Positions 1 to 5,974 of a DNA stretch of 64,000 bases are shown one piece after another. The notes beneath the pieces were generated by a model that ran no database searches, was not told the origin of the DNA, and was given only the letters and a program-made list of their open reading frames with translations. The stretch's first letter is position 1. Each line of letters starts with the position of its first letter. A program made the translations under genes and the position numbers. This stretch comes from a virus, in the IMG/VR virus record IMGVR_UViG_3300023278_002686, positions 1 through 64,000 of that record. One strand, given 5' to 3'.

Positions 1-39
1 TTTCTTACTTTCCAAAATATATAAACAATATTTTTCATA

Positions 40-222
40 CTAGTCCTTTTTTTTACATGTACAAGCAAAACTATCTATTGAATGATCCGATTCTCCTAAT
101 ACAATCACATGATGTTTAATACAAGTATGCCACGAATGCCCATTTTTACATGTTGAATCTGACCGCATACATCTACAGGAACATATAGATTTTTGATTAC
201 ATACAGGACATAAATTATTCAT
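40..222 (-). CDS. Small cysteine-rich protein, possible zinc binder
   Basis: Function not recognised. The 60-residue product has nine cysteines, including CPVC (5-8), CSCRC (14-18) and CTC (54-56), plus several histidines, a spacing that would suit one or two zinc knuckles. The start is fixed by an AAGGAG site five bases before the ATG. It is the most distal protein gene visible downstream of the minus-strand tRNA array, so it may ride on the same transcript. Confidence 0.6.
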   Translation of the reverse strand: MNNLCPVCNQKSICSCRCMRSDSTCKNGHSWHTCIKHHVIVLGESDHSIDSFACTCKKKD

Positions 223-241
223 ATAAACTCCTTATAATAAA

Positions 242-320
242 CCCTTTGGAAGAATCGAACTTCATACTTATCCACCTAACTTAAAGATTTGTTTCGAAGA
301 CAAACATTAGGAGCAAAGGG
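242..320 (-). tRNA. tRNA-like element lacking a normal D-arm
   Basis: The ends pair as an acceptor stem (CCCTTTG with CAAAGGG), and a T-arm-like hairpin GAAG-TTCGATT-CTTC precedes the 3' strand. A hairpin TTTGT-CTTCGAA-ACAAA could be an anticodon arm reading TCG (Arg). No D-arm fits in the nine bases between acceptor and that hairpin. A second pairing, CCTAA with TTAGG, encloses the hairpin instead. It may be a decayed tRNA-Arg or a tRNA-mimic RNA. Confidence 0.35.
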
Positions 321-359
321 CAATTTTATATATCAGTTGCTTTCCTATGATGTTTATAC

Positions 360-551
360 TTATTTTAATTCAAGTATTATAGAATCATCTTCAGTATTAA
401 TAGCCTTCCAAATTGAACCAGTTGAATTAGTCCATTCACAATCTTTTGTTGAAAGATCTAATAAGCTATTAACTTTTGTTTGTTCCCAATTTTCAGAATC
501 TTCTAAAAGTTTTTGAAAGTTTACCTTAATAGTGATTTTTTTATTTAACAT
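360..551 (-). CDS. Hypothetical protein
   Basis: Not recognised. A 63-residue, rather acidic protein with three tryptophans and no membrane segment. The start is supported by an AAGGAGG site six bases upstream of the ATG. It lies between the tRNA-like element at 242 and tRNA-Gly, within the minus-strand tRNA array. Confidence 0.55.
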   Translation of the reverse strand: MLNKKITIKVNFQKLLEDSENWEQTKVNSLLDLSTKDCEWTNSTGSIWKAINTEDDSIILELK

Positions 552-565
552 ATAATCCTCCTTAA

Positions 566-636
566 GCTTCTTAACGGACTCGAACCGATACCTTCAGATT
601 GGAAATCTGTAATGCTGCCATTAACACCAAAGAAGC
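566..636 (-). tRNA. tRNA-Gly(TCC)
   Basis: Complete cloverleaf of 71 nt. The acceptor GCTTCTT pairs with AAGAAGC; the anticodon loop TTTCCAA gives TCC; the T-loop is TTCGAGT. CCA is not encoded. Confidence 0.92.
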
Positions 637-642
637 AATTTT

Positions 643-727
643 GAGACGTAATAGAATTGAACTATCTGACAACCACCACACATACATACGTCAAGAGTTT
701 TACAGACTCCCGTGTGGAATACATCTC
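643..727 (-). tRNA. tRNA-Tyr(GTA)
   Basis: Class II tRNA of 85 nt with the long variable arm expected of bacterial tRNA-Tyr. The acceptor GAGATGT pairs with ACGTCTC; the anticodon loop CTGTAAA gives GTA. CCA is not encoded. Confidence 0.88.
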
Positions 728-732
728 GTTTC

Positions 733-804
733 GGTCCATAGGAGAATTGAACTCCTGTTAAAAGATTGACAGTCTTTCGTGTTAAACCACTACACTAATG
801 AACC
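733..804 (-). tRNA. tRNA-Asp(GTC)
   Basis: The acceptor GGTTCAT pairs with ATGGACC. Anticodon arm AAAGA-CTGTCAA-TCTTT gives GTC. 72 nt, no encoded CCA. Confidence 0.92.
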
Positions 805-820
805 AATTTTTATTCTTTAC

Positions 821-891
821 AGATCGGGTAGGATTCGAACCCACAACTTTTAGATTTGGAATCTAAATTTCTTCCATTGAATTACCGATCT
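821..891 (-). tRNA. tRNA-Trp(CCA anticodon)
   Basis: The acceptor AGATCGG pairs with CCGATCT. Anticodon arm TTAGA-TTCCAAA-TCTAA gives CCA; the T-loop is TTCGAAT. 71 nt, no encoded 3' CCA. Confidence 0.92.
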
Positions 892-897
892 AAATAC

Positions 898-980
898 GGA
901 AGGTAGAGGTGTCGATCCCCCATGCTTTCACATGTACTTGCTTTCAAGGCAAGGTGTTAGTAGCCGCTAACATACCTTCC
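898..980 (-). tRNA. tRNA-Ser(TGA)
   Basis: Class II tRNA of 83 nt with a long variable arm. The acceptor GGAAGGT pairs with ACCTTCC; anticodon arm CTTGC-CTTGAAA-GCAAG gives TGA. No encoded CCA. Confidence 0.92.
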
Positions 981-985
981 AAAAC

Positions 986-1067
986 GGTAGGTAATGGATT
1001 CGAACCATCGCACCGTTGCCGATGTACAGTTTAGCAAACTGCTTCCTTACCACTCGGACAACCTACC
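986..1067 (-). tRNA. tRNA-Ser(GCT)
   Basis: Class II tRNA of 82 nt with a long variable arm. The acceptor GGTAGGT pairs with ACCTACC; the anticodon loop TTGCTAA gives GCT. No encoded CCA. Confidence 0.9.
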
Positions 1068-1076
1068 AAATTAATA

Positions 1077-1204
1077 GGGATAATTGGATTTGAACCAATG
1101 CGTCAAGGCCGAAATCACCTTGTTTTCTACCGTAGTTTTATTTTTTTCTCTAATTTTATGATCACTATTATAGATTTTATAAAACTATCTCTGAAATATA
1201 TCCC
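1077..1204 (-). pseudogene. Disrupted tRNA-like element
   Basis: The 3' half looks like a tRNA: a perfect T-arm ATTGG-TTCAAAT-CCAAT, a short variable region, a stem CAAGG/CCTTG in anticodon-arm position and a GGTAGAA D-loop-like stretch. The T-arm is followed by TATCCC. The matching acceptor strand GGGATA lies about 55 nt too far upstream, behind an AT-rich insert with its own palindrome. The anticodon loop is nine nt, or seven without U33, so no identity can be assigned. A decayed tRNA is likeliest; an interrupted functional tRNA is possible. Confidence 0.4.
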
Positions 1205-1208
1205 ACTT

Positions 1209-1280
1209 GGAGCCAGTGAGAATCGAACTCACCTCAAAAACCTTGCAAAAGTTTTTCGCCACCTTGGTACATGTGACCCC
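1209..1280 (-). tRNA. tRNA-Ala(TGC)
   Basis: The acceptor GGGGTCA pairs with TGGCTCC. The stem AAACT/GGTTT encloses the loop TTTGCAA, giving anticodon TGC. T-arm GTGAG-TTCGATT-CTCAC. 72 nt, no encoded CCA. Confidence 0.88.
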
Positions 1281-1286
1281 ATAAAT

Positions 1287-1359
1287 AGACTCGATAAGAT
1301 TCGAACTTATGACTTCCTGCATGTAAAACAGACACTCTAACCAGCTGAGTTACGAGTCT
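1287..1359 (-). tRNA. tRNA-Val(TAC)
   Basis: The acceptor AGACTCG pairs with CGAGTCT. The anticodon loop TTTACAT gives TAC; the T-arm is ATAAG-TTCGAAT-CTTAT. 73 nt, no encoded CCA. Confidence 0.9.
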
Positions 1360-1364
1360 AAAAT

Positions 1365-1437
1365 AGGAAGAAATGGATTTGAACCATTGACCACTTGTGT
1401 ATCAGACAAGCACTCTAACCGACTGAGTTACCTTCCT
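1365..1437 (-). tRNA. tRNA-Ile(GAT)
   Basis: The acceptor AGGAAGG pairs with TCTTCCT. Anticodon arm CTTGT-CTGATAC-ACAAG gives GAT. T-arm AATGG-TTCAAAT-CCATT. 73 nt, no encoded CCA. Confidence 0.9.
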
Positions 1438-1442
1438 ATGCT

Positions 1443-1513
1443 GGGAGACCTGGGAATTGAACCCAGAATCACGGATTTTCAGTCCGCTCTGATACCGATT
1501 TCAGCAATCTCCC
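1443..1513 (-). tRNA. tRNA-Phe(GAA)
   Basis: The acceptor GGGAGAT pairs with GTCTCCC. The anticodon loop CTGAAAA gives GAA; the T-arm is CTGGG-TTCAATT-CCCAG. 71 nt, no encoded CCA. Confidence 0.9.
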
Positions 1514-1520
1514 ATTCTTT

Positions 1521-1644
1521 GGAGTAGATGAGTGTCGAACTCATGTCCTACTTTAATACATCCTTTTAAGGAACAGAAGTTTTCGATTCTTGTGCAGTTA
1601 CGTCACTTCTTATTATCTTAGTAGTCGAAACCAAATACTACCCC
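1521..1644 (-). ncRNA. Miniature tmRNA-like RNA
   Basis: The ends form a tmRNA-style tRNA-like domain: 5' GGGGTAG pairs with 3' CTACTCC, the 5' side carries GGTTTCGAC (family signature GGATTCGAC), and the 3' side carries T-arm ATGAG-TTCGACA-CTCAT. CTACT/AGTAG pair as a P2-like stem just inside. The interior holds a frame GCA to TAA (1595 down to 1566) encoding AQESKTSVP, preceded by GTAACT, with its stop inside the small hairpin TCCT-TAAA-AGGA, as the tag stop sits in hairpin P5 of bacterial tmRNA. At 124 nt it is far shorter than usual tmRNAs (roughly 230-400 nt), and I see no pseudoknots. The alternative is a tRNA with an insertion. Confidence 0.55.
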
Positions 1645-1649
1645 TATTT

Positions 1650-1722
1650 ACCAGCAGAAAGATTCGAACTTTCACTGTACAGAGTCTAAGTCTGCCGCCT
1701 CTACCAATTGGGCTATGCTGGC
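1650..1722 (-). tRNA. tRNA-Leu(TAG), short variable arm
   Basis: The acceptor GCCAGCA pairs with TGCTGGT (first pair G-U). The loop CTTAGAC gives anticodon TAG, reading CUA. T-arm GAAAG-TTCGAAT-CTTTC. At 73 nt it lacks the long variable arm of bacterial tRNA-Leu. No encoded CCA. Confidence 0.85.
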
Positions 1723-1727
1723 ATTAA

Positions 1728-1889
1728 AAAATCAAAGTTCCCAATTCATGAATCTAGCATTGATCCATATGCCTTTCAGTATTACCTTGTTAGAATCTAT
1801 ACTGAGGATGAAGTAAGGCAAGCACATCCCCAATAACGGGATTAAATATTTCCATCGATGACCCATTATTTCATCTAAACTTTGATTTT
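1728..1889 (-). ncRNA. Structured RNA closed by a 12-bp stem
   Basis: A perfect 12-bp inverted repeat (1728-1739 with 1878-1889) closes a gene-free stretch between two tRNAs. Inside are ATCCC/GGGAT, TGCCTT/AAGGCA and CAGTAT/ATACTG, the last two nested, and the interior has more G+C than neighbouring coding DNA. No known RNA family is recognised. It lies in the tRNA transcript and would need processing to be released. Confidence 0.5.
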
Positions 1890-1892
1890 AGT

Positions 1893-1964
1893 GCAGGAGA
1901 GAGGACTTGAACCTCCAACCACATGACCCCAAATCATGTATGCTACCCATTGCAACACTCCCAC
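1893..1964 (-). tRNA. tRNA-Pro(TGG)
   Basis: The acceptor GTGGGAG pairs with CTCCTGC through two wobbles. Anticodon arm CATGA-TTTGGGG-TCATG gives TGG. 72 nt, no encoded CCA. Confidence 0.88.
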
Positions 1965-1972
1965 AGATAAAA

Positions 1973-2071
1973 ATTTCTATCTAAAACATTTAGGGATTAC
2001 ATTATCATACACCTTGTTTTTTCTTGGCCCATTATCCTCATCCAAGTTTAACCATCATTTTAAATAGAAAT
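1973..2071 (-). ncRNA. Second structured RNA between tRNAs
   Basis: The ends ATTTCTAT and ATAGAAAT pair (1973-1980 with 2064-2071), continued by an A4/T4 helix, and an internal hairpin CTTGG/CCAAG uses 2023-2027 and 2042-2046. No cloverleaf can be drawn and no credible reading frame is present. Its organisation, a closing stem inside a tRNA array, resembles the element at 1728, but the sequence differs. Confidence 0.35.
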
Positions 2072-2075
2072 AATT

Positions 2076-2147
2076 ACTCAGGGAGGGATTCGAACCCTCA
2101 CTGGACTGGGCTTAAACCAGATATCTCTTCCGTTGGATTACCTGAGC
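2076..2147 (-). tRNA. tRNA-Leu(TAA), short variable arm
   Basis: The acceptor GCTCAGG pairs with CCTGAGT (first pair G-U). The loop TTTAAGC gives TAA, reading UUA, the dominant leucine codon in these genes. T-arm GAGGG-TTCGAAT-CCCTC. At 72 nt it lacks the class II variable arm. No encoded CCA. Confidence 0.85.
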
Positions 2148-2154
2148 ATAAAAA

Positions 2155-2225
2155 GCTGGTGAAAGGACTTGAACCCTCAACATCTTCATTACAAGTGAAG
2201 AACTCTACCATTGAGCTACACCAGC
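2155..2225 (-). tRNA. tRNA-Thr(TGT)
   Basis: The acceptor GCTGGTG pairs with CACCAGC. Anticodon arm CTTCA-CTTGTAA-TGAAG gives TGT. 71 nt, no encoded CCA. Confidence 0.92.
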
Positions 2226-2230
2226 ATATT

Positions 2231-2300
2231 AACAGGAGTTGGAATCGAACCAACAGAGATTGGCTTATGAGACCAATTTGAATAACCAATTCTTCCTGCT
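2231..2300 (-). tRNA. tRNA-Met(CAT)
   Basis: The acceptor AGCAGGA pairs with TCCTGTT. Anticodon arm TTGGT-CTCATAA-GCCAA gives CAT. T-arm GTTGG-TTCGATT-CCAAC. A lysidine-modified CAT reading AUA (Ile2) cannot be excluded. No encoded CCA. Confidence 0.85.
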
Positions 2301-2306
2301 ATTATT

Positions 2307-2378
2307 AGCTCCACAGGGAATCGAACCCTGATCTCTGGGCTGAAAACCCAACGTCATAAACCATTAGACTATGGAGCC
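2307..2378 (-). tRNA. tRNA-Glu(TTC)
   Basis: The acceptor GGCTCCA pairs with TGGAGCT. The anticodon loop TTTTCAG gives TTC; T-arm CAGGG-TTCGATT-CCCTG. 72 nt, no encoded CCA. Confidence 0.9.
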
Positions 2379-2383
2379 ACATT

Positions 2384-2629
2384 TTATTTAAAATATCTTT
2401 CAGCTCGTTCAGTCATTAATTCAACATCGTGTAAAACATCTGGATGAATTTCAATGTTAGATCCATTGTTTGCTCTACCAATAGCAATTAATCTACCTTT
2501 TTTCATATCGAATTTATCTTTTTCACTACATCGTGACCAACCTATTTGACCTACATTTGTAGCTGCAACTACTCCTATAGGTATTTTGTTTTTACGAACT
2601 CTTGATACAAGAATCTTTGTATCTTTCAT
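2384..2629 (-). CDS. Hypothetical protein within the tRNA array
   Basis: Not recognised. 81 residues, soluble, basic N-terminus, no clear motif beyond a KKGRLIAIGRA stretch near residues 43-53. The start is backed by an AAGGAG site six bases before the ATG. It is flanked closely by tRNA-Glu and tRNA-Asn, so it is probably co-transcribed with the tRNAs. Confidence 0.6.
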   Translation of the reverse strand: MKDTKILVSRVRKNKIPIGVVAATNVGQIGWSRCSEKDKFDMKKGRLIAIGRANNGSNIEIHPDVLHDVELMTERAERYFK

Positions 2630-2658
2630 ATTATACTCCTTAATATAAATTTTAAAAC

Positions 2659-2729
2659 TCCTAGACTTAGACTCGAACTAAGAACAATGGATTAACAGTC
2701 CACTATGATACCGATTTCACCATCTAGGA
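2659..2729 (-). tRNA. tRNA-Asn(GTT)
   Basis: The acceptor TCCTAGA pairs with TCTAGGA. The anticodon loop CTGTTAA gives GTT; T-arm TTAG-TTCGAGT-CTAA. 71 nt, no encoded CCA. Confidence 0.9.
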
Positions 2730-2759
2730 AAGAACCTTCTCTATTATATGTCAAAGATC

Positions 2760-2818
2760 TAATTGATTACATCACAAGCTTATAGCTGTAATACTATCTA
2801 ATGATGGATAACCAATTA
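2760..2818 (-). ncRNA. Possible small structured RNA
   Basis: In the 100-base gap between tRNA-Asn and the next gene, nested complementary segments TAATTG/CAATTA, ATTACA/TGTAAT and AGCT/AGCT can form an imperfect hairpin. The pairs are AT-rich and could be chance, so this is only a candidate. Confidence 0.22.
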
Positions 2819-2831
2819 ATTTACCGAATTA

Positions 2832-3089
2832 TTATTTTTTGATATAATTCGATAGAGCTTGATTTCCGCAATATCCACTACCGGATAACATAAATTCTTT
2901 GTCATCTTTCGTTAACGGAATCCAATAATCCCAGTCCCAACCATTAGATTCGATTTCACCTTGTTTAAAGTTAAGCGATTCTAAATATTGTACAATTTCA
3001 CGAGGAGCTACTATGGGTGAGATTTCAATATCTAATTCAGCATTAGATTCAATTAAAGTATTTACAATACCAATAATATCTTGTCTCAT
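2832..3089 (-). CDS. Hypothetical protein
   Basis: Not recognised. 85 residues, acidic and soluble, with a tryptophan-rich centre (GWDWDYWIPL, about residues 50-59) and a short glycine-rich stretch near the C-terminus. An AAGGAG site precedes the ATG and a consensus promoter lies 50 bases upstream, so this is probably the first gene of the tRNA-array transcript. Confidence 0.6.
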   Translation of the reverse strand: MRQDIIGIVNTLIESNAELDIEISPIVAPREIVQYLESLNFKQGEIESNGWDWDYWIPLTKDDKEFMLSGSGYCGNQALSNYIKK

Positions 3090-3138
3090 AATAACTCCTT
3101 TTTAAAAAATTTACTAAGAACTTAAAGCTCTTAATATT

Positions 3139-3167
3139 ATTATATATTATAGTAAAGAAAATGTCAA
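3139..3167 (-). promoter_or_regulatory. Promoter ahead of the tRNA array
   Basis: TTGACA (3162-3167), a 17-bp spacer and TATAAT (3139-3144), followed by AATATTAAG. It overlaps the 3' end of the polymerase gene and points at the gene at 2832 and the tRNAs. Confidence 0.65.
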
Positions 3168-5974
3168 AAAGTTTTTAATTTTTTTATATCTTCTAAATTC
3201 ATCTCTTTACCAAATCCTAAAGTTTCACCTTTAGAATAATCAGCTACATTAAATTCTAATTCTTGAGGAATTCCGTTATTTTCAGGAATATCTTCTTCAA
3301 AGAATTCTTTAGCTTTCTTATATATTAACTCAATTTCATCTTTATGTACATACATAATAATAGCATCATGAATATTTGATACAATTTTTGTTTTAAGACC
3401 ATTTTCTTTTATATAATTACGTAATTTAAATATTGTGATATTCATTAAAACAACTTCAAAATTTTGAACTATTGTGTTACATGCTATATTTTCAAGTTTT
3501 TTATTTGTTCGTCCATCATCTTTTATATAAAGTAACTTATCATATTTAGTTTCTTTATCTTCTGTTCTAGCTAATAATTCAGAAAGTCTTCTAATACCTC
3601 CAAAAGGAGATACTATGTATCCATGTTGTTTAGCAAAATCAATAGAATCATCTATCCATTCTCTTACTTTAGGATATGTTTCAAAGAATTTAGCTTTAAT
3701 ATTTAAAGCAACCGCCCAATACTTACAAAAATGTAAAAACTCTTTTCTAGCAATTTCTTCTTTTTCATCAGTTTTATATACTTGTTTATCATTACCTTTA
3801 TTAAAAAATTGAGAACAAAGAAAACTTGGTTTTTGTTCTAAATCATTTTTTATTAAATAATCATCAATAGCTTCAATAGTCCAATCTGGTTTAATAGATT
3901 GTTCTGCAAAAGATAACCCGGCTGTATTAAATATAAGTGAGAAATTAACAGCTTTAGCTCTAAATCTTGCTTCATCAAATTCATGTTCTTTTTTTCTTGA
4001 AATAAACTCTTCAAAAGAATATTTATTATTCCATACTACAGAGACTGCTGTCATACTATGTAAGTCACCACCTTTGTTAATAAATACATCTTTCATGTTT
4101 GCGTCATCAGACAGTGATGCACAGATACGCAATTGAAATCCAGATGCATCTGCTTCAACTAAGTAATAATCTGAACTAGGTGGTTTAAATATAGAACGTA
4201 TTAATTTAGATAATTCTTTGTTATGTTTTGGAATATTTTGAAGATTAGGATTTTTACAATTATTTCGTCCTGATCTATTTACCATTACACCAAAATTAGC
4301 ATGTATTAAATCATCTAAAAATCTATATTGCCAATATCCATTACCTTCATGCTTATATCCAATAAACGTATTATGAATCGTTCTTAACTCATGAAGTTTT
4401 TGAATTAATTCAGCTTCTTTATATCCAGCTTTTATCCATTTCGTAAGACTATCGTCATTAACTAAATAATCTCCACGTTTAGTTCTTCCATGACAAGGAA
4501 ATTTATGTTGTTCTAAAAGCTTTCCTAATTGAGTATCACTTGATAATTTAATGTCATATTCTACTTTTGGATATTTAGCATTTGCATTAAATAAAGTTAC
4601 TTTAGATTTTATATTAAATATTTCAGCTAACTCTTTTCTTACAGCTTCTATTTGATTATGAACATCTATTGAAATAGTTTCTAGTCTATTCCAGTCTATA
4701 TACATTCCTTCATATTCCATATCACAATATGCATTAACAGAAGGTAACACAATATTAAAATAATAAGTTGATAATTTATTCTTTTGATTTTCAAAAAACT
4801 TAATATCTATTATATTTAATTGTTCTAACATTTTTTCATATACTTGGAAAGTAATTATTGAATCCATGGTTGCATATTTAAATAATATATCTATAGGTAT
4901 CATATCATACGTTATTTTTTTATATTTTTTCTTATAGTCTTCTAAATCTTTGTCATATCCTCCATGATTAGTATAATACCAAGCATGAGATTTTAATGAA
5001 TTACTTCTATTCTCATCTAATACATGTCCAGCTAAATAAGTATCAAAATCAATCTTTAAATTTTTAACTCCATGATGTCTTAAAAATTTAACATCGAACT
5101 TTAAGTTAGCTCCTATTTGATATTTATTTTTAAAAAATCTAGAAAGAATCTTTATATCTATTTTATTCCAATCTAAATAATAACCAGTTTTTCCGTCAAA
5201 AGACATTGTAATACAAATAATCTTATCTTTTTGAAAATTAAATCCTGAGGTTTCAATATCCCAAGCCACTTTTTTAGAATCCATATTAGCCAATAAAAAT
5301 TCATTAGGATCTTCTATACGAATTGAATTTAACATTGATATTCTTTTTGGATGATAATCTTGTGAATACATTCTTCTAACTTGGTATTTAAAATACCAAT
5401 GTTCAAAACTTCTATATATAGTATTTCTATTTAGAAAAATAGCAAATACTGGAAATATATGACAACATAAATCTGGATGATAAAAATATGTTTCATTAAA
5501 AACATAATCTTTAAAGTTCTTAGCTTGCATACTTGAATCATTTGTAATTGTTCTTAATGCGTGTCCATCAACAATGACTTTATCACCTGGTTTTATATAT
5601 TTTTTAAAATCTATTTTATGTTTATCTATTAATTTAGTAACATCTTTTTTAATTAAAAAATCATCAGCTATTTTATCTCTATATTTAATTTCCCATTTTT
5701 CTGAATTAGTAAGTCTTAAAGTATCTATAGATCTTTGTTTAAAACAAAATAATATTCCAAAACCTTCAGTGTATAATTTAGAACATTCTGTTTTAATAAA
5801 TTCTAAAATATAATCTTTTAATTTTTCTCCAGTTATCCAGGTTGTAGTAACTATCCAATTCTTAGGACTTTTGCATGATTTAAAAAGAATTGGATCTATT
5901 ACTTCTTTAACCTGTTTTTGTTTCTTAGGTTTTTCTGTCTTTCCATTAAGATCATAACCTATTAAAAAACTCAA
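3164..5974 (-). CDS. Family A DNA polymerase with 3'-5' exonuclease domain
   Basis: Likely the phage replicative polymerase, acting with the clamp (26355), clamp loader (8855) and helicase (10449) encoded nearby. A 936-residue protein: about 230 N-terminal residues of unknown role, an Exo I motif WDIETSG near 236-242, then polymerase motif A EADASGFQLR near 608, motif B RFRAKAVNFSLIFN near 676 and motif C NIHDAIIMYV near 870. The catalytic aspartates and the motif B Arg, Lys and Phe are kept. Three usually conserved positions differ: motif A Glu is Gln, motif B Tyr-Gly is Phe-Asn, and motif C HDE is HDA. These may alter sugar or base selection. The start overlaps the DHH gene stop (ATGA), so the two are coupled. 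Confidence 0.93.
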   Translation of the reverse strand: MSFLIGYDLNGKTEKPKKQKQVKEVIDPILFKSCKSPKNWIVTTTWITGEKLKDYILEFIKTECSKLYTEGFGILFCFKQRSIDTLRLTNSEKWEIKYRDKIADDFLIKKDVTKLIDKHKIDFKKYIKPGDKVIVDGHALRTITNDSSMQAKNFKDYVFNETYFYHPDLCCHIFPVFAIFLNRNTIYRSFEHWYFKYQVRRMYSQDYHPKRISMLNSIRIEDPNEFLLANMDSKKVAWDIETSGFNFQKDKIICITMSFDGKTGYYLDWNKIDIKILSRFFKNKYQIGANLKFDVKFLRHHGVKNLKIDFDTYLAGHVLDENRSNSLKSHAWYYTNHGGYDKDLEDYKKKYKKITYDMIPIDILFKYATMDSIITFQVYEKMLEQLNIIDIKFFENQKNKLSTYYFNIVLPSVNAYCDMEYEGMYIDWNRLETISIDVHNQIEAVRKELAEIFNIKSKVTLFNANAKYPKVEYDIKLSSDTQLGKLLEQHKFPCHGRTKRGDYLVNDDSLTKWIKAGYKEAELIQKLHELRTIHNTFIGYKHEGNGYWQYRFLDDLIHANFGVMVNRSGRNNCKNPNLQNIPKHNKELSKLIRSIFKPPSSDYYLVEADASGFQLRICASLSDDANMKDVFINKGGDLHSMTAVSVVWNNKYSFEEFISRKKEHEFDEARFRAKAVNFSLIFNTAGLSFAEQSIKPDWTIEAIDDYLIKNDLEQKPSFLCSQFFNKGNDKQVYKTDEKEEIARKEFLHFCKYWAVALNIKAKFFETYPKVREWIDDSIDFAKQHGYIVSPFGGIRRLSELLARTEDKETKYDKLLYIKDDGRTNKKLENIACNTIVQNFEVVLMNITIFKLRNYIKENGLKTKIVSNIHDAIIMYVHKDEIELIYKKAKEFFEEDIPENNGIPQELEFNVADYSKGETLGFGKEMNLEDIKKLKTF

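Noticed and set aside
2024-2281. Plus-strand reading frame across 2024-2281 and others over the tRNA array
   Set aside because: They run antisense through tRNA-Leu, tRNA-Thr and tRNA-Met, lack ribosome-binding sites and translate tRNA T-loops (repeated RDSNP/GLEPS-like peptides).
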